Assembly (NCBI RefSeq): GCF_001280305.1
Contig: NZ_CP012623.1
Span: forward strand, 310,001-374,000
Source: Hymenobacter sp. DG25A
GTDB lineage: Bacteria; Bacteroidota; Bacteroidia; Cytophagales; Hymenobacteraceae
Reading direction: 5' to 3'
DNA: 64,000 bases
Shown: piece by piece, positions 27,502 through 36,866 of the stretch
Layout: each line of letters starts with the position of its first letter
Position numbering within the stretch: the first letter of the stretch is position 1
Position numbers and translations under genes: made by a program
The notes under the pieces: generated by a model
Told to the model about the DNA's origin: nothing
What the model saw: the letters and a program-made list of their open reading frames with translations, nothing else
Databases searched by the model: none

Positions 27502-28317
27502 TTATGACTGAATGAAGGGTCCGGCAATGCTTACTACCGTTTCCTGATCCAGGCCTTCATCAAAGGCTTCGCTCACCTGCTCTTTGGTGTAGCCCAGGGT
27601 GGTGAGGTCTACGCCGCCCTGCATTACGTTGGCTTCGGAGGGGAAGGTAGTAGCTGGCTTGCCGGGACCATATACAGCAGCCACGGCGCCGTTAGCTTCG
27701 GCGTTGGTAATCCAGTTGGCCTGCATTACGCCATTAGCACGGCGCATAGCGCGGATGTGCGAGGCATGGCGGGCTTCTACGGAGTGAATCTGTAAAGCCA
27801 CCGTGAGGTAGTTGTTGGGGTTACCGGCATCTTTAATCTCGCCGGCTTTGCCTTTGTACGCTCGTACGCCGGTGTCTTCCAGAGACTGGGCATAGGCCAA
27901 GAAGTTGGCGTAGTTGTCGAAAGCAGGACCGAAGTCAAAGCCTTTGGGGCGGGGATTTGCCTTAGCTCCCAGCGCGCCTTTCAGCAGGGCTACGTGGGCG
28001 GTTTCGTGCTTCTTGATCAGCTGAATAGCGGAGGTAGGAGCACCGGCAGGAATCAGACCTGCTTTGTTCAGGGCCTGGGCATAGAAGTCTTCTTCCAGGT
28101 ATTCCAGCAGCAGGGCGTAGTTGAAAACGTCAAATACGTCTTTGGTGCCGGCCATGGCCTTGTTGAAGGCGGAGCCAATGGCAATAGGGGCAGCAGCCAG
28201 GGCCGCTTTCTTGCCCATAGAGGCCAGGGAGGAGAAGATGTCGCGGCGCGAGTTCAGCTTCGCCATCGTTTCAGGCTCTACTTTCTCCAGTTCAGATAGG
28301 ATATGAAAAAGATTCAT
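27502..28317 (-). CDS. Ferritin-like domain protein, exported type (copy 1, second gene of pair)
   Basis: 271 residues. N-terminus MNLFHILSELEKVEPETMAK, then NSRRDIFSSLASMGKKAALA and a moderately hydrophobic AAAPIAIGSAFNKAMAG; again an unusual long n-region with an RR pair before the hydrophobic stretch. The domain carries LEYLEEDFYAQAL, KKHETAHVALLKGAL, LEDTGVRAYKGKAGEI and HSVEARHASHIRAMR. It starts 24 bp after the lipoprotein partner's stop. Codon use favours T-ending codons more than its copy-2 relative, suggesting higher expression. Confidence 0.85.
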   Translation of the reverse strand: MNLFHILSELEKVEPETMAKLNSRRDIFSSLASMGKKAALAAAPIAIGSAFNKAMAGTKDVFDVFNYALLLEYLEEDFYAQALNKAGLIPAGAPTSAIQLIKKHETAHVALLKGALGAKANPRPKGFDFGPAFDNYANFLAYAQSLEDTGVRAYKGKAGEIKDAGNPNNYLTVALQIHSVEARHASHIRAMRRANGVMQANWITNAEANGAVAAVYGPGKPATTFPSEANVMQGGVDLTTLGYTKEQVSEAFDEGLDQETVVSIAGPFIQS

Positions 28318-28341
28318 GGGATTCGTTCTTCAGGGGGTGAG

Positions 28342-29058
28342 TTATTTACCTACGTTGCTTCCGCTGATGGTTTCTTTGATGAAGGGCTGGGCAGCCTTCA
28401 GCACATCAGCTACTTCCATTGCTTTATCGAGACCCGTAGCAGGATCCACGATATCATCTGAAGCGAAGTCGCCATTATTAATCAGGTCACGGATATAAGC
28501 CGCGTGGCGGGCTTCCACCGACACGATTTTACCGGCTAGCAGCAGGTAAGTGGTATCCTTAATGAGCTTGCCGGCGCCGTTGTAGGCTGCTACGCCCAGG
28601 TCCTCGAAGGTCTTGGCGTAGGTGAGTACGGAAGTGCGGCTCTTGAAATCAATCTTGCTGAAATCGGGGGTCAGGCCCTTAATGGCTTTGCTGCCGAGCG
28701 CCGCTTTGAAAAAGTCGCGGTGAATGGCTTCATGCTTGGCAATAGCCGTCATGTACTTGCTTTCGTCGGCACTGATGCCGTCGTAAGGGCTGGCAATTAC
28801 CTGAGCGTAGAAAGCGGCTTCCAGCTGCTCCAGGGCATATGCATAGTTTAATACGCCGATATCACCAGTGCCCAGGTCAACCGTGCCGTCGGCTGGGGTC
28901 ATGTTGTTATCTTCATCATCATCACAGCCCGATAAAGCCAGCGCTGCAATACCAACGGCGGCACCACTGTACATCATGAAGGAGCGGCGTTGAATCGGGG
29001 CGGTCAGGGGAGCGGCAAAACCTGCTTCCTCCTCACCGGAATGGAGTACTTTTGACAT
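28342..29058 (-). CDS. Ferritin-like domain lipoprotein (copy 1, first gene of pair)
   Basis: 238 residues from the ATG at 29058 (MSKVLHSGEEEAGF). A second ATG 42 bp upstream is in frame but would place extra residues before the signal. QRRSFMMYSGAAVGIAALAL followed by SGC is the lipoprotein signal with an RRSF pair; DDDEDNN follows the lipid cysteine. Ligand motifs: LEQLEAAFYAQV, AKHEAIHRDFFKAAL, FEDLGVAAYNGAGKL and VSVEARHAAYIRDL. A TGACTTTG at 29103-29110 (minus) is a weak -7 candidate 44 bp upstream. Confidence 0.85.
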   Translation of the reverse strand: MSKVLHSGEEEAGFAAPLTAPIQRRSFMMYSGAAVGIAALALSGCDDDEDNNMTPADGTVDLGTGDIGVLNYAYALEQLEAAFYAQVIASPYDGISADESKYMTAIAKHEAIHRDFFKAALGSKAIKGLTPDFSKIDFKSRTSVLTYAKTFEDLGVAAYNGAGKLIKDTTYLLLAGKIVSVEARHAAYIRDLINNGDFASDDIVDPATGLDKAMEVADVLKAAQPFIKETISGSNVGK

Positions 29059-29309
29059 GAGTGTTGGATAATTGGATGATGAATAGGAAACTTCAGGCAA
29101 TACAAAGTCAGCACACGCTAGAAGCCTGTTTTTCAGTGCTAAACCCGAGAAATCCTGAATCTGACATCACTTACGACCTCTTCAGCAAAGTGGATTCCCT
29201 GAAGCCTGAATTTTGTACACATTAGCTGTGGTATAATCTAATATTTGCTTGCAATTCTTCTGTAAAATGCTGATAGAGAGTATAGGAAAGCGTTCCGCAA
29301 GCTTTTATG

Positions 29310-29317
29310 TAGCTTTG
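29310..29317 (+). promoter_or_regulatory. Bacteroidota -7 element (TAGCTTTG) before the batD-like gene
   Basis: Exact TAnnTTTG match 23 bp upstream of the ATG at 29341; no convincing -33 TTTG at the expected distance. Confidence 0.5.
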
Positions 29318-29340
29318 ACGTTCTGCTTTGCTGGCGTGGT

Positions 29341-30882
29341 ATGATATCCGGGTTTCGTTGGTTATGCTTAATTTTTGCCTTGCTGCTGCCGCTGGTGGTG
29401 GGGGCGCAGCCTACTACGTCGCCCACCACGGCCCCCGCACCGGCGCAACCTACCCCCGCTGCTCCAGCCATGCCCACCGGCACCGCTGCCATAGTGCTGG
29501 GCCCGGCCGCCTTTCCCATCAATGAGTACTTCACCATCAGCTTTAAGCTGACCGGGGCACCCTTGGAGCGGTATTCTGCTTTCCCGGATATCGAAGGTTT
29601 CAAGAAAAGCGGCAAGTCCAGCACCACCACCACGCGCATCGTCAATGGCCAAACCACCACGGAGCTGACCATTACCCAGCGCTACGCGGCTTTTAAAGAG
29701 GGGGAGTTTGTGCTGAAGCCATTTTCCCTCACCATTAATGGTCAGGCGGTTCGCTCGGGGGGGGCTACGCTGAAAGTGCTACCGCAGCAGGCTGCCCCCG
29801 TGCCGCCGCCCGGCGGCGTGGCTCCCGGCATCGGCCTGCTGGATCAGCTTTTTGGCAAGCCCAAGCTCCAGGATTTTGTGGAGCCGCGCGACAATGCCTT
29901 CCTGGCCGTAGCCCCCGATAAAGGCAGCGTGTATGTGGGCGAAGGCGTGCACGTGGCCCTCTACTTCTACCTGACCCCCGCCGACCAGGGCCTGCTCAAC
30001 TTCTACAATTTTGCCGGGCAGCTGCCCGGTATTCTGCGCCAGCTACGCCAGCCCACGGTGTGGGAAGAGCCTTTTGATGAGCAGGAAGTGCTGCCCGAAG
30101 CCACCGTAGTAGGTGGAAAGCCCTATCTGCGCTACCGCCTCTACGAAGCCGAGTATTACCCTCTGACCACCCGTGCCCTGCAGCTGCCCGCTGTGGCCCT
30201 GCAAATGGTGAAGTATAAAGTGGCCAAAAAGCCGGAGCCCGGCCTGGATAACCGGATGGAAGGCCTTAAAACGTTTTTCTCGCTGCCGCGCACCGTGGCC
30301 GTGAAGCCCCTGCCGCTGCACCCCCGCCGCGACGAAGCCGTGGTAGGTTCCTACCGCCTGCTGGAGTCCATCGACAGAACCAATTTCATGACGGGCCAGG
30401 CCTTTACCTACACCCTGCGGGTAGAAGGCGAGGGTAACCTGACGGCTATGCAGGCCCCGGTGCCGGCACCCCGCCCCGGGCTGGAAATATATGGCCCCGA
30501 GGTGCAGCAGGAAACCACCCGGTCCGGGGGGCGTGTGGGCGGACGCAAAACCTTCCGCTACCGTCTCATATCACGCCAGCCCGGCCCCGTACCGCTGGAT
30601 AGCCTGTTTTCTATTCTGACCTTTGACCCGGTGGCGGCCAGCTATGTTACGCTGCGCCCCGAGCTGCGCGTGGTAGTGAAAGGGGCGCCCCGCATGCTGC
30701 GCACCCTCAGCGCCCGCACCACCGACCCCTATTATGAGCCGCGCCTGTTTGACTATAATAACACGCTGCGGCCCCTGCACACCCCCGACTTTGTGCGCCG
30801 CTACGCTAACCTGTTGCTGGTAGCGCTGTTTCTGCTGGCAGTGGTAGGCTGGTGGCGCGGGAATGCCGGCCCGCGGGGCTAG
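29341..30882 (+). CDS. BatD-like protein (oxygen-tolerance family)
   Basis: 513 residues: signal peptide (MISGFRWLCLIFALLLPLVV ending GAQ), a Pro/Ala/Thr-rich linker to ~45, a large all-beta periplasmic region, and one C-terminal membrane helix (YANLLLVALFLLAVVGWW) with a short cytoplasmic tail. Early BatD hallmarks: NEYFTISFKLTGAPLERYSAFPDIEGF read in sequence, and TITQRYAAFKEGEFVL. BatD usually sits with batA-E and a MoxR ATPase; here it is alone, followed by aroC at 83 bp. So a BatABCDE complex is not supported locally. Confidence 0.82.
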   Translation: MISGFRWLCLIFALLLPLVVGAQPTTSPTTAPAPAQPTPAAPAMPTGTAAIVLGPAAFPINEYFTISFKLTGAPLERYSAFPDIEGFKKSGKSSTTTTRIVNGQTTTELTITQRYAAFKEGEFVLKPFSLTINGQAVRSGGATLKVLPQQAAPVPPPGGVAPGIGLLDQLFGKPKLQDFVEPRDNAFLAVAPDKGSVYVGEGVHVALYFYLTPADQGLLNFYNFAGQLPGILRQLRQPTVWEEPFDEQEVLPEATVVGGKPYLRYRLYEAEYYPLTTRALQLPAVALQMVKYKVAKKPEPGLDNRMEGLKTFFSLPRTVAVKPLPLHPRRDEAVVGSYRLLESIDRTNFMTGQAFTYTLRVEGEGNLTAMQAPVPAPRPGLEIYGPEVQQETTRSGGRVGGRKTFRYRLISRQPGPVPLDSLFSILTFDPVAASYVTLRPELRVVVKGAPRMLRTLSARTTDPYYEPRLFDYNNTLRPLHTPDFVRRYANLLLVALFLLAVVGWWRGNAGPRG

Positions 30883-30965
30883 CTTGCAGCCGCTTTCAGC
30901 ACCGGCAGTTAAACCTGCGTGGCGCCTTTTTATTTGACCTCAGTATAGACCTGGCCTGATTTCCC

Positions 30966-32045
<1,080 letters not shown>

Positions 32046-32057
32046 GCTCTTGCTGCG

Positions 32058-32065
32058 TACCTTTG
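32058..32065 (+). promoter_or_regulatory. Bacteroidota -7 element (TACCTTTG) before nfu
   Basis: Exact match just after the aroC stop and 75 bp upstream of the nfu ATG; suggests nfu has its own transcript. Confidence 0.55.
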
Positions 32066-32140
32066 TAACTTCTGCTGCTGGTTCCTTGTTGTACTACCGG
32101 ATCCTCCAGTTTACGCTGATTCCTAAGCATTCCATTTCTT

Positions 32141-32761
32141 ATGAATACTACTTCCCCTACCGCGCCGGTTTCCATCTACGCCGAAGCCTCGCCCAACCCT
32201 GAGTCCATGAAGTTTGTGCTCAACGCCACGCTGGTAAGCGAAGGTGTGAGCGTAGACTATCCTAACGTAGAAGCCGCTACCAATTCGCCGCTGGCCCAGG
32301 AGCTTTTTAACTTTGATTATGTAGGCCGCGTGTTCATTGCGCAGAACTTCGTAACCATCACCAAAACCTCTGAGCACCAGTGGACGCAGCTGATTCCCGA
32401 GCTGCGCACTTTCCTGAAATCGTACGTGGAAGCCGGTGGCCCCATCTTCACCGTAGACCCTACTGCTGAGCACAAAGCGGCCCAAACGGCCGCCGCCGGC
32501 GACTCCTCCGAGCAGGACCAGCAAACCAGCCAGAAAATCATCGACCTGCTGGAAAACTACGTGCGCCCCGCCGTGGAGCAGGATGGTGGCAACATCACCT
32601 TCCGCAGCTATAAAGATGGCGTGGTAACCGTAAACCTGCAGGGTTCCTGCTCCGGCTGCCCCTCCGCCACCGTTACGCTGAAATCAGGCATTGAAAACCT
32701 GCTGAAGCGCATGGTACCGGAAGTAACGGAAGTAGTTGCTGAAGGCATTACCGCCCACTAA
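32141..32761 (+). CDS. nfu: Nfu-type Fe-S cluster carrier
   Basis: 206 residues with two domains: an N-terminal Nfu_N domain (IYAEASPNPESMKFVLN, EGVSVDYPNVEAA, LFNFDYVGRVFIAQNFVTIT) and a C-terminal NifU domain (LLENYVRPAVEQDGGNITF, SCSGCPSATVTLKSGIENLL). The CxxC in SCSGCPS binds a [4Fe-4S] cluster between two monomers. Nfu proteins deliver clusters to target enzymes. A linker rich in Ala/Gln/Ser joins the domains at ~110-130. Confidence 0.94.
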   Translation: MNTTSPTAPVSIYAEASPNPESMKFVLNATLVSEGVSVDYPNVEAATNSPLAQELFNFDYVGRVFIAQNFVTITKTSEHQWTQLIPELRTFLKSYVEAGGPIFTVDPTAEHKAAQTAAAGDSSEQDQQTSQKIIDLLENYVRPAVEQDGGNITFRSYKDGVVTVNLQGSCSGCPSATVTLKSGIENLLKRMVPEVTEVVAEGITAH

Positions 32762-32798
32762 GCGCACCGCTGAAGCTGCTTCAGCCTTATAGCTCTTT

Positions 32799-32836
32799 AT
32801 AGAAAAAGCCCAGCCTATCCGGCCGGGCTTTTTCTA
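32799..32836. terminator. Bidirectional terminator
   Basis: Stem atagaaaaagccc / gggctttttctat with an internal ccgg mismatch loop; T-runs on both strands. It separates nfu (plus) from the DUF5777 gene (minus). Confidence 0.85.
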
Positions 32837-32843
32837 TGCCGGG

Positions 32844-33755
32844 TTACCAACGGCGGGGGTTCTCACCACCAAAGGCAAACGCACGGGAAATATTGAACCC
32901 GAAGAAAATGTCGCCATCGAAGAAGTCACCGGCTGTGCGGGGGATGAACAGCGGCTCAATCATGGCCTGGGCATTGGTTACGTGCAGCTGAAATACGTGG
33001 CCACCGGTTTCAATGTCAAAGCCCAGGGCCAGGGAATTGCGGAAATCATCGGCTGTTGCGCCGGGCAAAACATAGTAGTATTCGGCCGTGAAAGCTACGC
33101 GTTGGGTTAGCTTCTGGCGCCCGGCCGCGCCCAGCGCCCACACGTCGTTCTGGTCGTGCGGGGTGTTCACTAGGTTGCGGTGAATGAAGGTGGGCATCAG
33201 CTGCAAGGAAAGCCCTTCGGATAATTTGCGGGCTACCAGGGCCTGCCCGGTATAGGCTAAGCGCGTGCGGAAAGGCCGCTCCGGCCCGCTGTAGCGTAAG
33301 CTGGTGAGAGCCGTAGTTCCCAGCAGCGTTACCGAGACGGGCATGAGGCGGCTGCCGGTTTGCTGCCGCAGCAGCCGATATTTCGCAAAGCCATCGAAGG
33401 TCTTTTCTAGGGAGCTGCGCCCGATACCTAGGGCCAGCCGGTCGGTGAAACCATACTCTAGCCCCAGCCGGATGGTAGCCTGATCTAGCCCAAAGAAGTT
33501 GTAGGCGCCACTGTTCAGCGGCCCAAAGCGGTGCGAAATCAGAAACAGCAGTACCTGTGCCCTGGGCGTTTCTACGGATTGCCCGTTGATGACGCGCGTA
33601 CCTTTAAACGTAGCGGCTACCGGCGCGACGCTATCGGCGGGCACTTGCTGGTTGAGCTGCCGGAGCAGGTCGTTGCTGGTGTCCTGCGCCGAGCTGCGTA
33701 GGGGAAGAAAGCCTGATAGGAGAACCAGAAGGGAAAGCAGATACCGGTAGCGCAT
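32844..33755 (-). CDS. DUF5777-family outer-membrane beta-barrel protein
   Basis: 303 residues from the ATG at 33755, whose signal peptide (MRYRYLLSLLVLLSGFLPL ending SSAQ) fits; the frame's upstream ATG would overlap the YceI stop. The rest alternates amphipathic beta strands (YGFTDRLALGIGRSSLEKTF, LAYTGQALVARKLSEGLSLQ) and ends in ISRAFAFGGENPRRW. DUF5777 members are predicted membrane-bound barrels of unknown function, regularly found beside YceI and cytochrome c genes in this phylum (my recollection). Third gene of a tight operon. Confidence 0.82.
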   Translation of the reverse strand: MRYRYLLSLLVLLSGFLPLRSSAQDTSNDLLRQLNQQVPADSVAPVAATFKGTRVINGQSVETPRAQVLLFLISHRFGPLNSGAYNFFGLDQATIRLGLEYGFTDRLALGIGRSSLEKTFDGFAKYRLLRQQTGSRLMPVSVTLLGTTALTSLRYSGPERPFRTRLAYTGQALVARKLSEGLSLQLMPTFIHRNLVNTPHDQNDVWALGAAGRQKLTQRVAFTAEYYYVLPGATADDFRNSLALGFDIETGGHVFQLHVTNAQAMIEPLFIPRTAGDFFDGDIFFGFNISRAFAFGGENPRRW

Positions 33756-33766
33756 AGCAGCATAGC

Positions 33767-34324
33767 TTAAGGTTGAGAAGCAGGCGGACAAAGCATATTC
33801 ACGGTTACGGCCACCGACTTGGCAATATGCTCGCGCACCAGCCGGGGGATTTTTATATTGTAATCGGCGGGCGCCACGCTGAATTTTGCGTGGAGCTGCA
33901 GGCCATTGTCGCGCAGCTCCAGCGTGCCGGGTACCCGTACCTGATGCGTTACGCCATGAATGGTCAGGTCGCCTTCGGCCTGTACTTGTTGCGGGCCGCT
34001 GGTTTGCATGGTGGCCGCGTTAAAGCCCAAAAGCTTGCCCACAAAGGTGGATTTCGGGTAGCGGTCCGATTCCACATAGTTCTCATTGAAGTGCTCCTGC
34101 ATCAGTCCGTTGGGGAATACAAAGGATTTCATGGAAACGGAGAAAGCCAGCTGGCCGGTGCCGAGGTCGATGATGCCGCCGGCCTGCTGGGTTTTTGCCT
34201 CAATATCTTCCAGGGGCGCGGAGGAGTAAAAGCTGATGCCCCCGCTGTGCGTCATGTATCGGCCCTGCCCTAAGGCAGCCAGGGGTAGCAGAAACGAGAG
34301 AAAAAAGATTCTGAGAAGTCTCAT
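33767..34324 (-). CDS. YceI-family periplasmic lipid-binding protein
   Basis: 185 residues from ATG 34324: signal peptide MRLLRIFFLSFLLPLAALGQ, then the YceI lipocalin-like barrel (GGISFYSSAPLEDIEAK, FVFPNGLMQEHFNENYVES, YPKSTFVGKLLGF, VQAEGDLTIHGVTHQVRVPG). YceI proteins bind isoprenoid or quinone-like lipids in the periplasm. It lies 25 bp after the cytochrome stop and 11 bp before the DUF5777 start, which places a quinone-type carrier between a cytochrome and a barrel. Confidence 0.92.
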   Translation of the reverse strand: MRLLRIFFLSFLLPLAALGQGRYMTHSGGISFYSSAPLEDIEAKTQQAGGIIDLGTGQLAFSVSMKSFVFPNGLMQEHFNENYVESDRYPKSTFVGKLLGFNAATMQTSGPQQVQAEGDLTIHGVTHQVRVPGTLELRDNGLQLHAKFSVAPADYNIKIPRLVREHIAKSVAVTVNMLCPPASQP

Positions 34325-34349
34325 AGCTGCAGGAAAAAGAAGTGAGAAG

Positions 34350-34712
34350 CTAGTTATCAGGAGCACCTGCTTCTATCCAGGCCCGAATGGCGGCTATGTC
34401 GCAGGCGCTTAGCTGGGGGGCATCTTTGGGCATGGCTGGGAAGCCCGGGGCGTGCGTTACTACGCCCAGCAGGGTACCCTGCTCGGCCAGATGCTGTACT
34501 TCGTGCGCCTCTTCCAGCACAATACTGCCCTCGGCGGTAGTACTGTTATGGCAGGAAAGGCAGTTGGCTTGCAGGATAGGCGCAATGGTGCCCTGGTAGG
34601 TAACGGCGGAAGTATCACAGGCCGGCGCCGGGAACAGCTCTTCGGCATTATCATAGGCGCAACCGCTGACCAGGCTGAGGGCCCCGGCCAGCAAAAACAG
34701 TCGGAGTAGCAT
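34350..34712 (-). CDS. Cytochrome c-like lipoprotein
   Basis: 120 residues. Lipoprotein signal MLLRLFLLAGALSLVSGC with lipobox VSGC. The heme-attachment motif is CLSCH (in QANCLSCHNSTTAEGSIVL) and a likely axial Met lies in GFPAMPKDAPQLS, giving a class I c-type cytochrome of the short planctomycete/Bacteroidota type. C-terminal AIRAWIEAGAPDN is typical of such domains. First gene of the cytochrome/YceI/DUF5777 operon, so electron transfer at the membrane surface is likely, but donor and acceptor are unknown. Confidence 0.88.
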   Translation of the reverse strand: MLLRLFLLAGALSLVSGCAYDNAEELFPAPACDTSAVTYQGTIAPILQANCLSCHNSTTAEGSIVLEEAHEVQHLAEQGTLLGVVTHAPGFPAMPKDAPQLSACDIAAIRAWIEAGAPDN

Positions 34713-34747
34713 AGAATAACAGATTACTGCGGGTTGGATATCTTATC

Positions 34748-36133
34748 TTAATTCATCTGTAATGCCGACGGCAGCAGCCGGTACTGTACCGAGAAGAATA
34801 CCCCGGCGCTGCTCAGCTTCACCTTGCCATAGCCCACACCGCCCAGCGGAACCTTTACAAACGGCTCCGCACGCACGCCCCAGCGCGCCTGCACCTGCCG
34901 CTCATACCCGGCAGAGAGATTCAACACACTTAGTGGATGGTTGCTACCATTTACTACCTGCCTGGTGCGGCGCACCGGCTGGTTCGCATAGGTATACCAA
35001 AGCTCATATTGCTCGTCGCGCATGAGCAGTGACGAGAGGCCCGCGCTGGCAAATACCTGATAGGTGGGCCGGTAAAGCAGCGCGTAGCGGAGGTTCAGGG
35101 GAATATCCAGCATGCCACATACCGCATAAACCCGGTCCAGGGGCACTTTGCCGTAGGTCACGTGGTAGTCGGAGCCGCGGGTTTCGTAGCGCTTCACGGC
35201 GTGCAGCAGGCCGGTGTTCAGGCTGAGGCGAGGGGTAAAGAAGTATTCCAGCTGCACGCCCACGTCCCGGCCGGTTTTTTCTATCTCCGACATGCGCACG
35301 GCGCTTACCTCCGGCGCATATTGCAACGCCAGGCCCAGGCGGTAAACAGGCTTGCGGCGTGGACTTTTTGAGTGGCTGGTGGTATCCTCAGGCGTTGTAG
35401 CCGCTACCGCGGGCGGGGCAGGCGCAGCAGTTGAGTCTGTAGTAGGTGGATCTGGCGTAGCTGGGGGAACGGTAACTGCAGAACCAGCAACCGGAACCTC
35501 TGACGCATCAATAGCTGATGAGCCGGAAGAAGACCGGTGCCGGCCGGAGGAGAGTAGCGTGCGGCTGGCTGCAATGGAAGGGGCCGTGTTTGATTTTTCT
35601 GTAGATACCTGCCCGAGCTTAGCCCGTTTTCTGGGTGCAGCCTCCAGCATTAAAAATCCTTTAGCCGGAGCAGAAAGGTTGTGTGGCGCTGCTTTTGCCC
35701 GAGGTGCTGCCACTACCGTTTGGGGGAGTTGTGCAGTGGATTTCAGGGCAAGTTGCGGCTGGGCTTTGGTCGTAGGGGAGGTTGATTTTTCTTGGGTGGA
35801 AGACCGGGATACGTGCGGCGAAGCTTGCGGAAAGCGGGATGCAGAAGCTAATGGTTGCCGCAGCCTGCCAACAGCCGGCGCCGCCGACCGGGCCGGAGGC
35901 GCCGATAGGTGCGGAGCGTACATAAACCAGCCTGATAAAAGTACGGCAATCAGGCCCACCTCCGCTACAAACCAGCGCACCACCTGCCGAATTGCCCGCT
36001 GGTAGCGCATCAGCCCGTTGAGCCGCGGCTCCATGTGGTGCCAGCCCTCCGAAGCGTCCGCCGGGGGGTAAGCCGCCGTGGTGCGCCGGAACAGAGCGTC
36101 CAGCTCTTCATCCGATAGATTGGGCGTGGGCAT
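34748..36133 (-). CDS. Anti-sigma-like membrane protein fused to a beta-barrel domain
   Basis: 461 residues in three parts: a cytoplasmic N-terminus (~1-50: LSDEELDALFRRTTAAYPPA, GWHHMEPRLNGLMRYQ), one membrane helix (~52-73: VRWFVAEVGLIAVLLSGWFM), a long Ala/Pro/Ser/Thr-rich linker (~75-260), then ~190 residues of amphipathic strands (YRLGLALQYAPEVSAVRMSE, RLSLNTGLLHAVKRYETRGS, PLNLRYALLYRPTYQVFASA) ending GVFFSVQYRLLPSALQMN. The last part resembles small outer-membrane barrels. Its start overlaps the sigma factor by 26 bp, the usual place of an anti-sigma factor. Function as sigma regulator is inference. Confidence 0.75.
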   Translation of the reverse strand: MPTPNLSDEELDALFRRTTAAYPPADASEGWHHMEPRLNGLMRYQRAIRQVVRWFVAEVGLIAVLLSGWFMYAPHLSAPPARSAAPAVGRLRQPLASASRFPQASPHVSRSSTQEKSTSPTTKAQPQLALKSTAQLPQTVVAAPRAKAAPHNLSAPAKGFLMLEAAPRKRAKLGQVSTEKSNTAPSIAASRTLLSSGRHRSSSGSSAIDASEVPVAGSAVTVPPATPDPPTTDSTAAPAPPAVAATTPEDTTSHSKSPRRKPVYRLGLALQYAPEVSAVRMSEIEKTGRDVGVQLEYFFTPRLSLNTGLLHAVKRYETRGSDYHVTYGKVPLDRVYAVCGMLDIPLNLRYALLYRPTYQVFASAGLSSLLMRDEQYELWYTYANQPVRRTRQVVNGSNHPLSVLNLSAGYERQVQARWGVRAEPFVKVPLGGVGYGKVKLSSAGVFFSVQYRLLPSALQMN

Positions 36134-36707
36134 AGTGGTGGGTGCGTTGCAAAAACGCCCGTAGATGACCCCGGGCTTTGGAGAGGTTTGATTTGGAGGC
36201 GCCTACCGAAATGCCCAGCTGGCGGGCTATTTCCTCGTGGGTGAAACCATCCAATACATATAAATTGAATACTGTGCGGTAGGCGGGCGTGAGCTGCTGA
36301 ATCAGCGCGGTCAGGTCTTCGTAGGCCAGATTGTCCAGTGGGGTAGGGGCGGCATCCGGGCGGATGTAGGCTTCTTCTTCCAGGGCCAGCTGCTGCTGGT
36401 GCTTCACCTGGGCCCGGTAATAATCAATGGCCGTGTGAATCATGATGCTCTTCAGCCAGCCATGAAATGAGCTTTGCAACTCGTAGCGGCCCGGGTCGAA
36501 GCGCCCGATGTCGCGGAATAGCTTCATAAACCCATCATTCACCACTTCCATGGCTGCCTCCCGATCATGGGCATAGCGCAGGCAGATGCTCAGGGCATAG
36601 CTGTAGTACCGGGTGTAGAGCTGCCGCTGACTGGTGCGCTCCATACGGCGGCAGCCCGCCAGTAGGGCAGGCAGCTGTTCCGGTTGCATAGGAGGTTGCG
36701 CAGTCAC
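36108..36707 (-). CDS. ECF-type RNA polymerase sigma factor
   Basis: 199 residues with sigma-70 region 2 (LYTRYYSYALSICLRYAHDR, VVNDGFMKLFRDIGRFDP, HGWLKSIMIHTAIDYYRAQ) and region 4 (LTPAYRTVFNLYVLDGFTHE, EIARQLGISVGASKSNLSKA). It lacks regions 1 and 3, as expected for group 4 sigma factors. The stop overlaps the start of the membrane/barrel protein by 26 bp, implying translational coupling. Target promoters are unknown. A terminator of secDF lies upstream, so this is the first gene of its transcript. Confidence 0.93.
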   Translation of the reverse strand: MTAQPPMQPEQLPALLAGCRRMERTSQRQLYTRYYSYALSICLRYAHDREAAMEVVNDGFMKLFRDIGRFDPGRYELQSSFHGWLKSIMIHTAIDYYRAQVKHQQQLALEEEAYIRPDAAPTPLDNLAYEDLTALIQQLTPAYRTVFNLYVLDGFTHEEIARQLGISVGASKSNLSKARGHLRAFLQRTHHYAHAQSIG

Positions 36708-36817
36708 TGGAAAAGCTCTTTTTAGGTAGCTCGCAGAAAGCGGGCCGATGGTTGCCTGCCTTCTATAAGTTATCAGAAAATCAGAGCAATACCTGCGGTG
36801 GAGCTGGCCTAAAAGCA

Positions 36818-36847
36818 GAAAAGCCCGGCCATAGGGCCGGGCTTTTC
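36818..36847 (-). terminator. Terminator of secDF
   Basis: Perfect 13-bp stem gaaaagcccggcc/ggccgggcttttc with a 4-base loop, 20 bp past the secDF stop at 36867. Confidence 0.88.
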
Positions 36848-36866
36848 AAAAAGGAAGTCAGATAGA

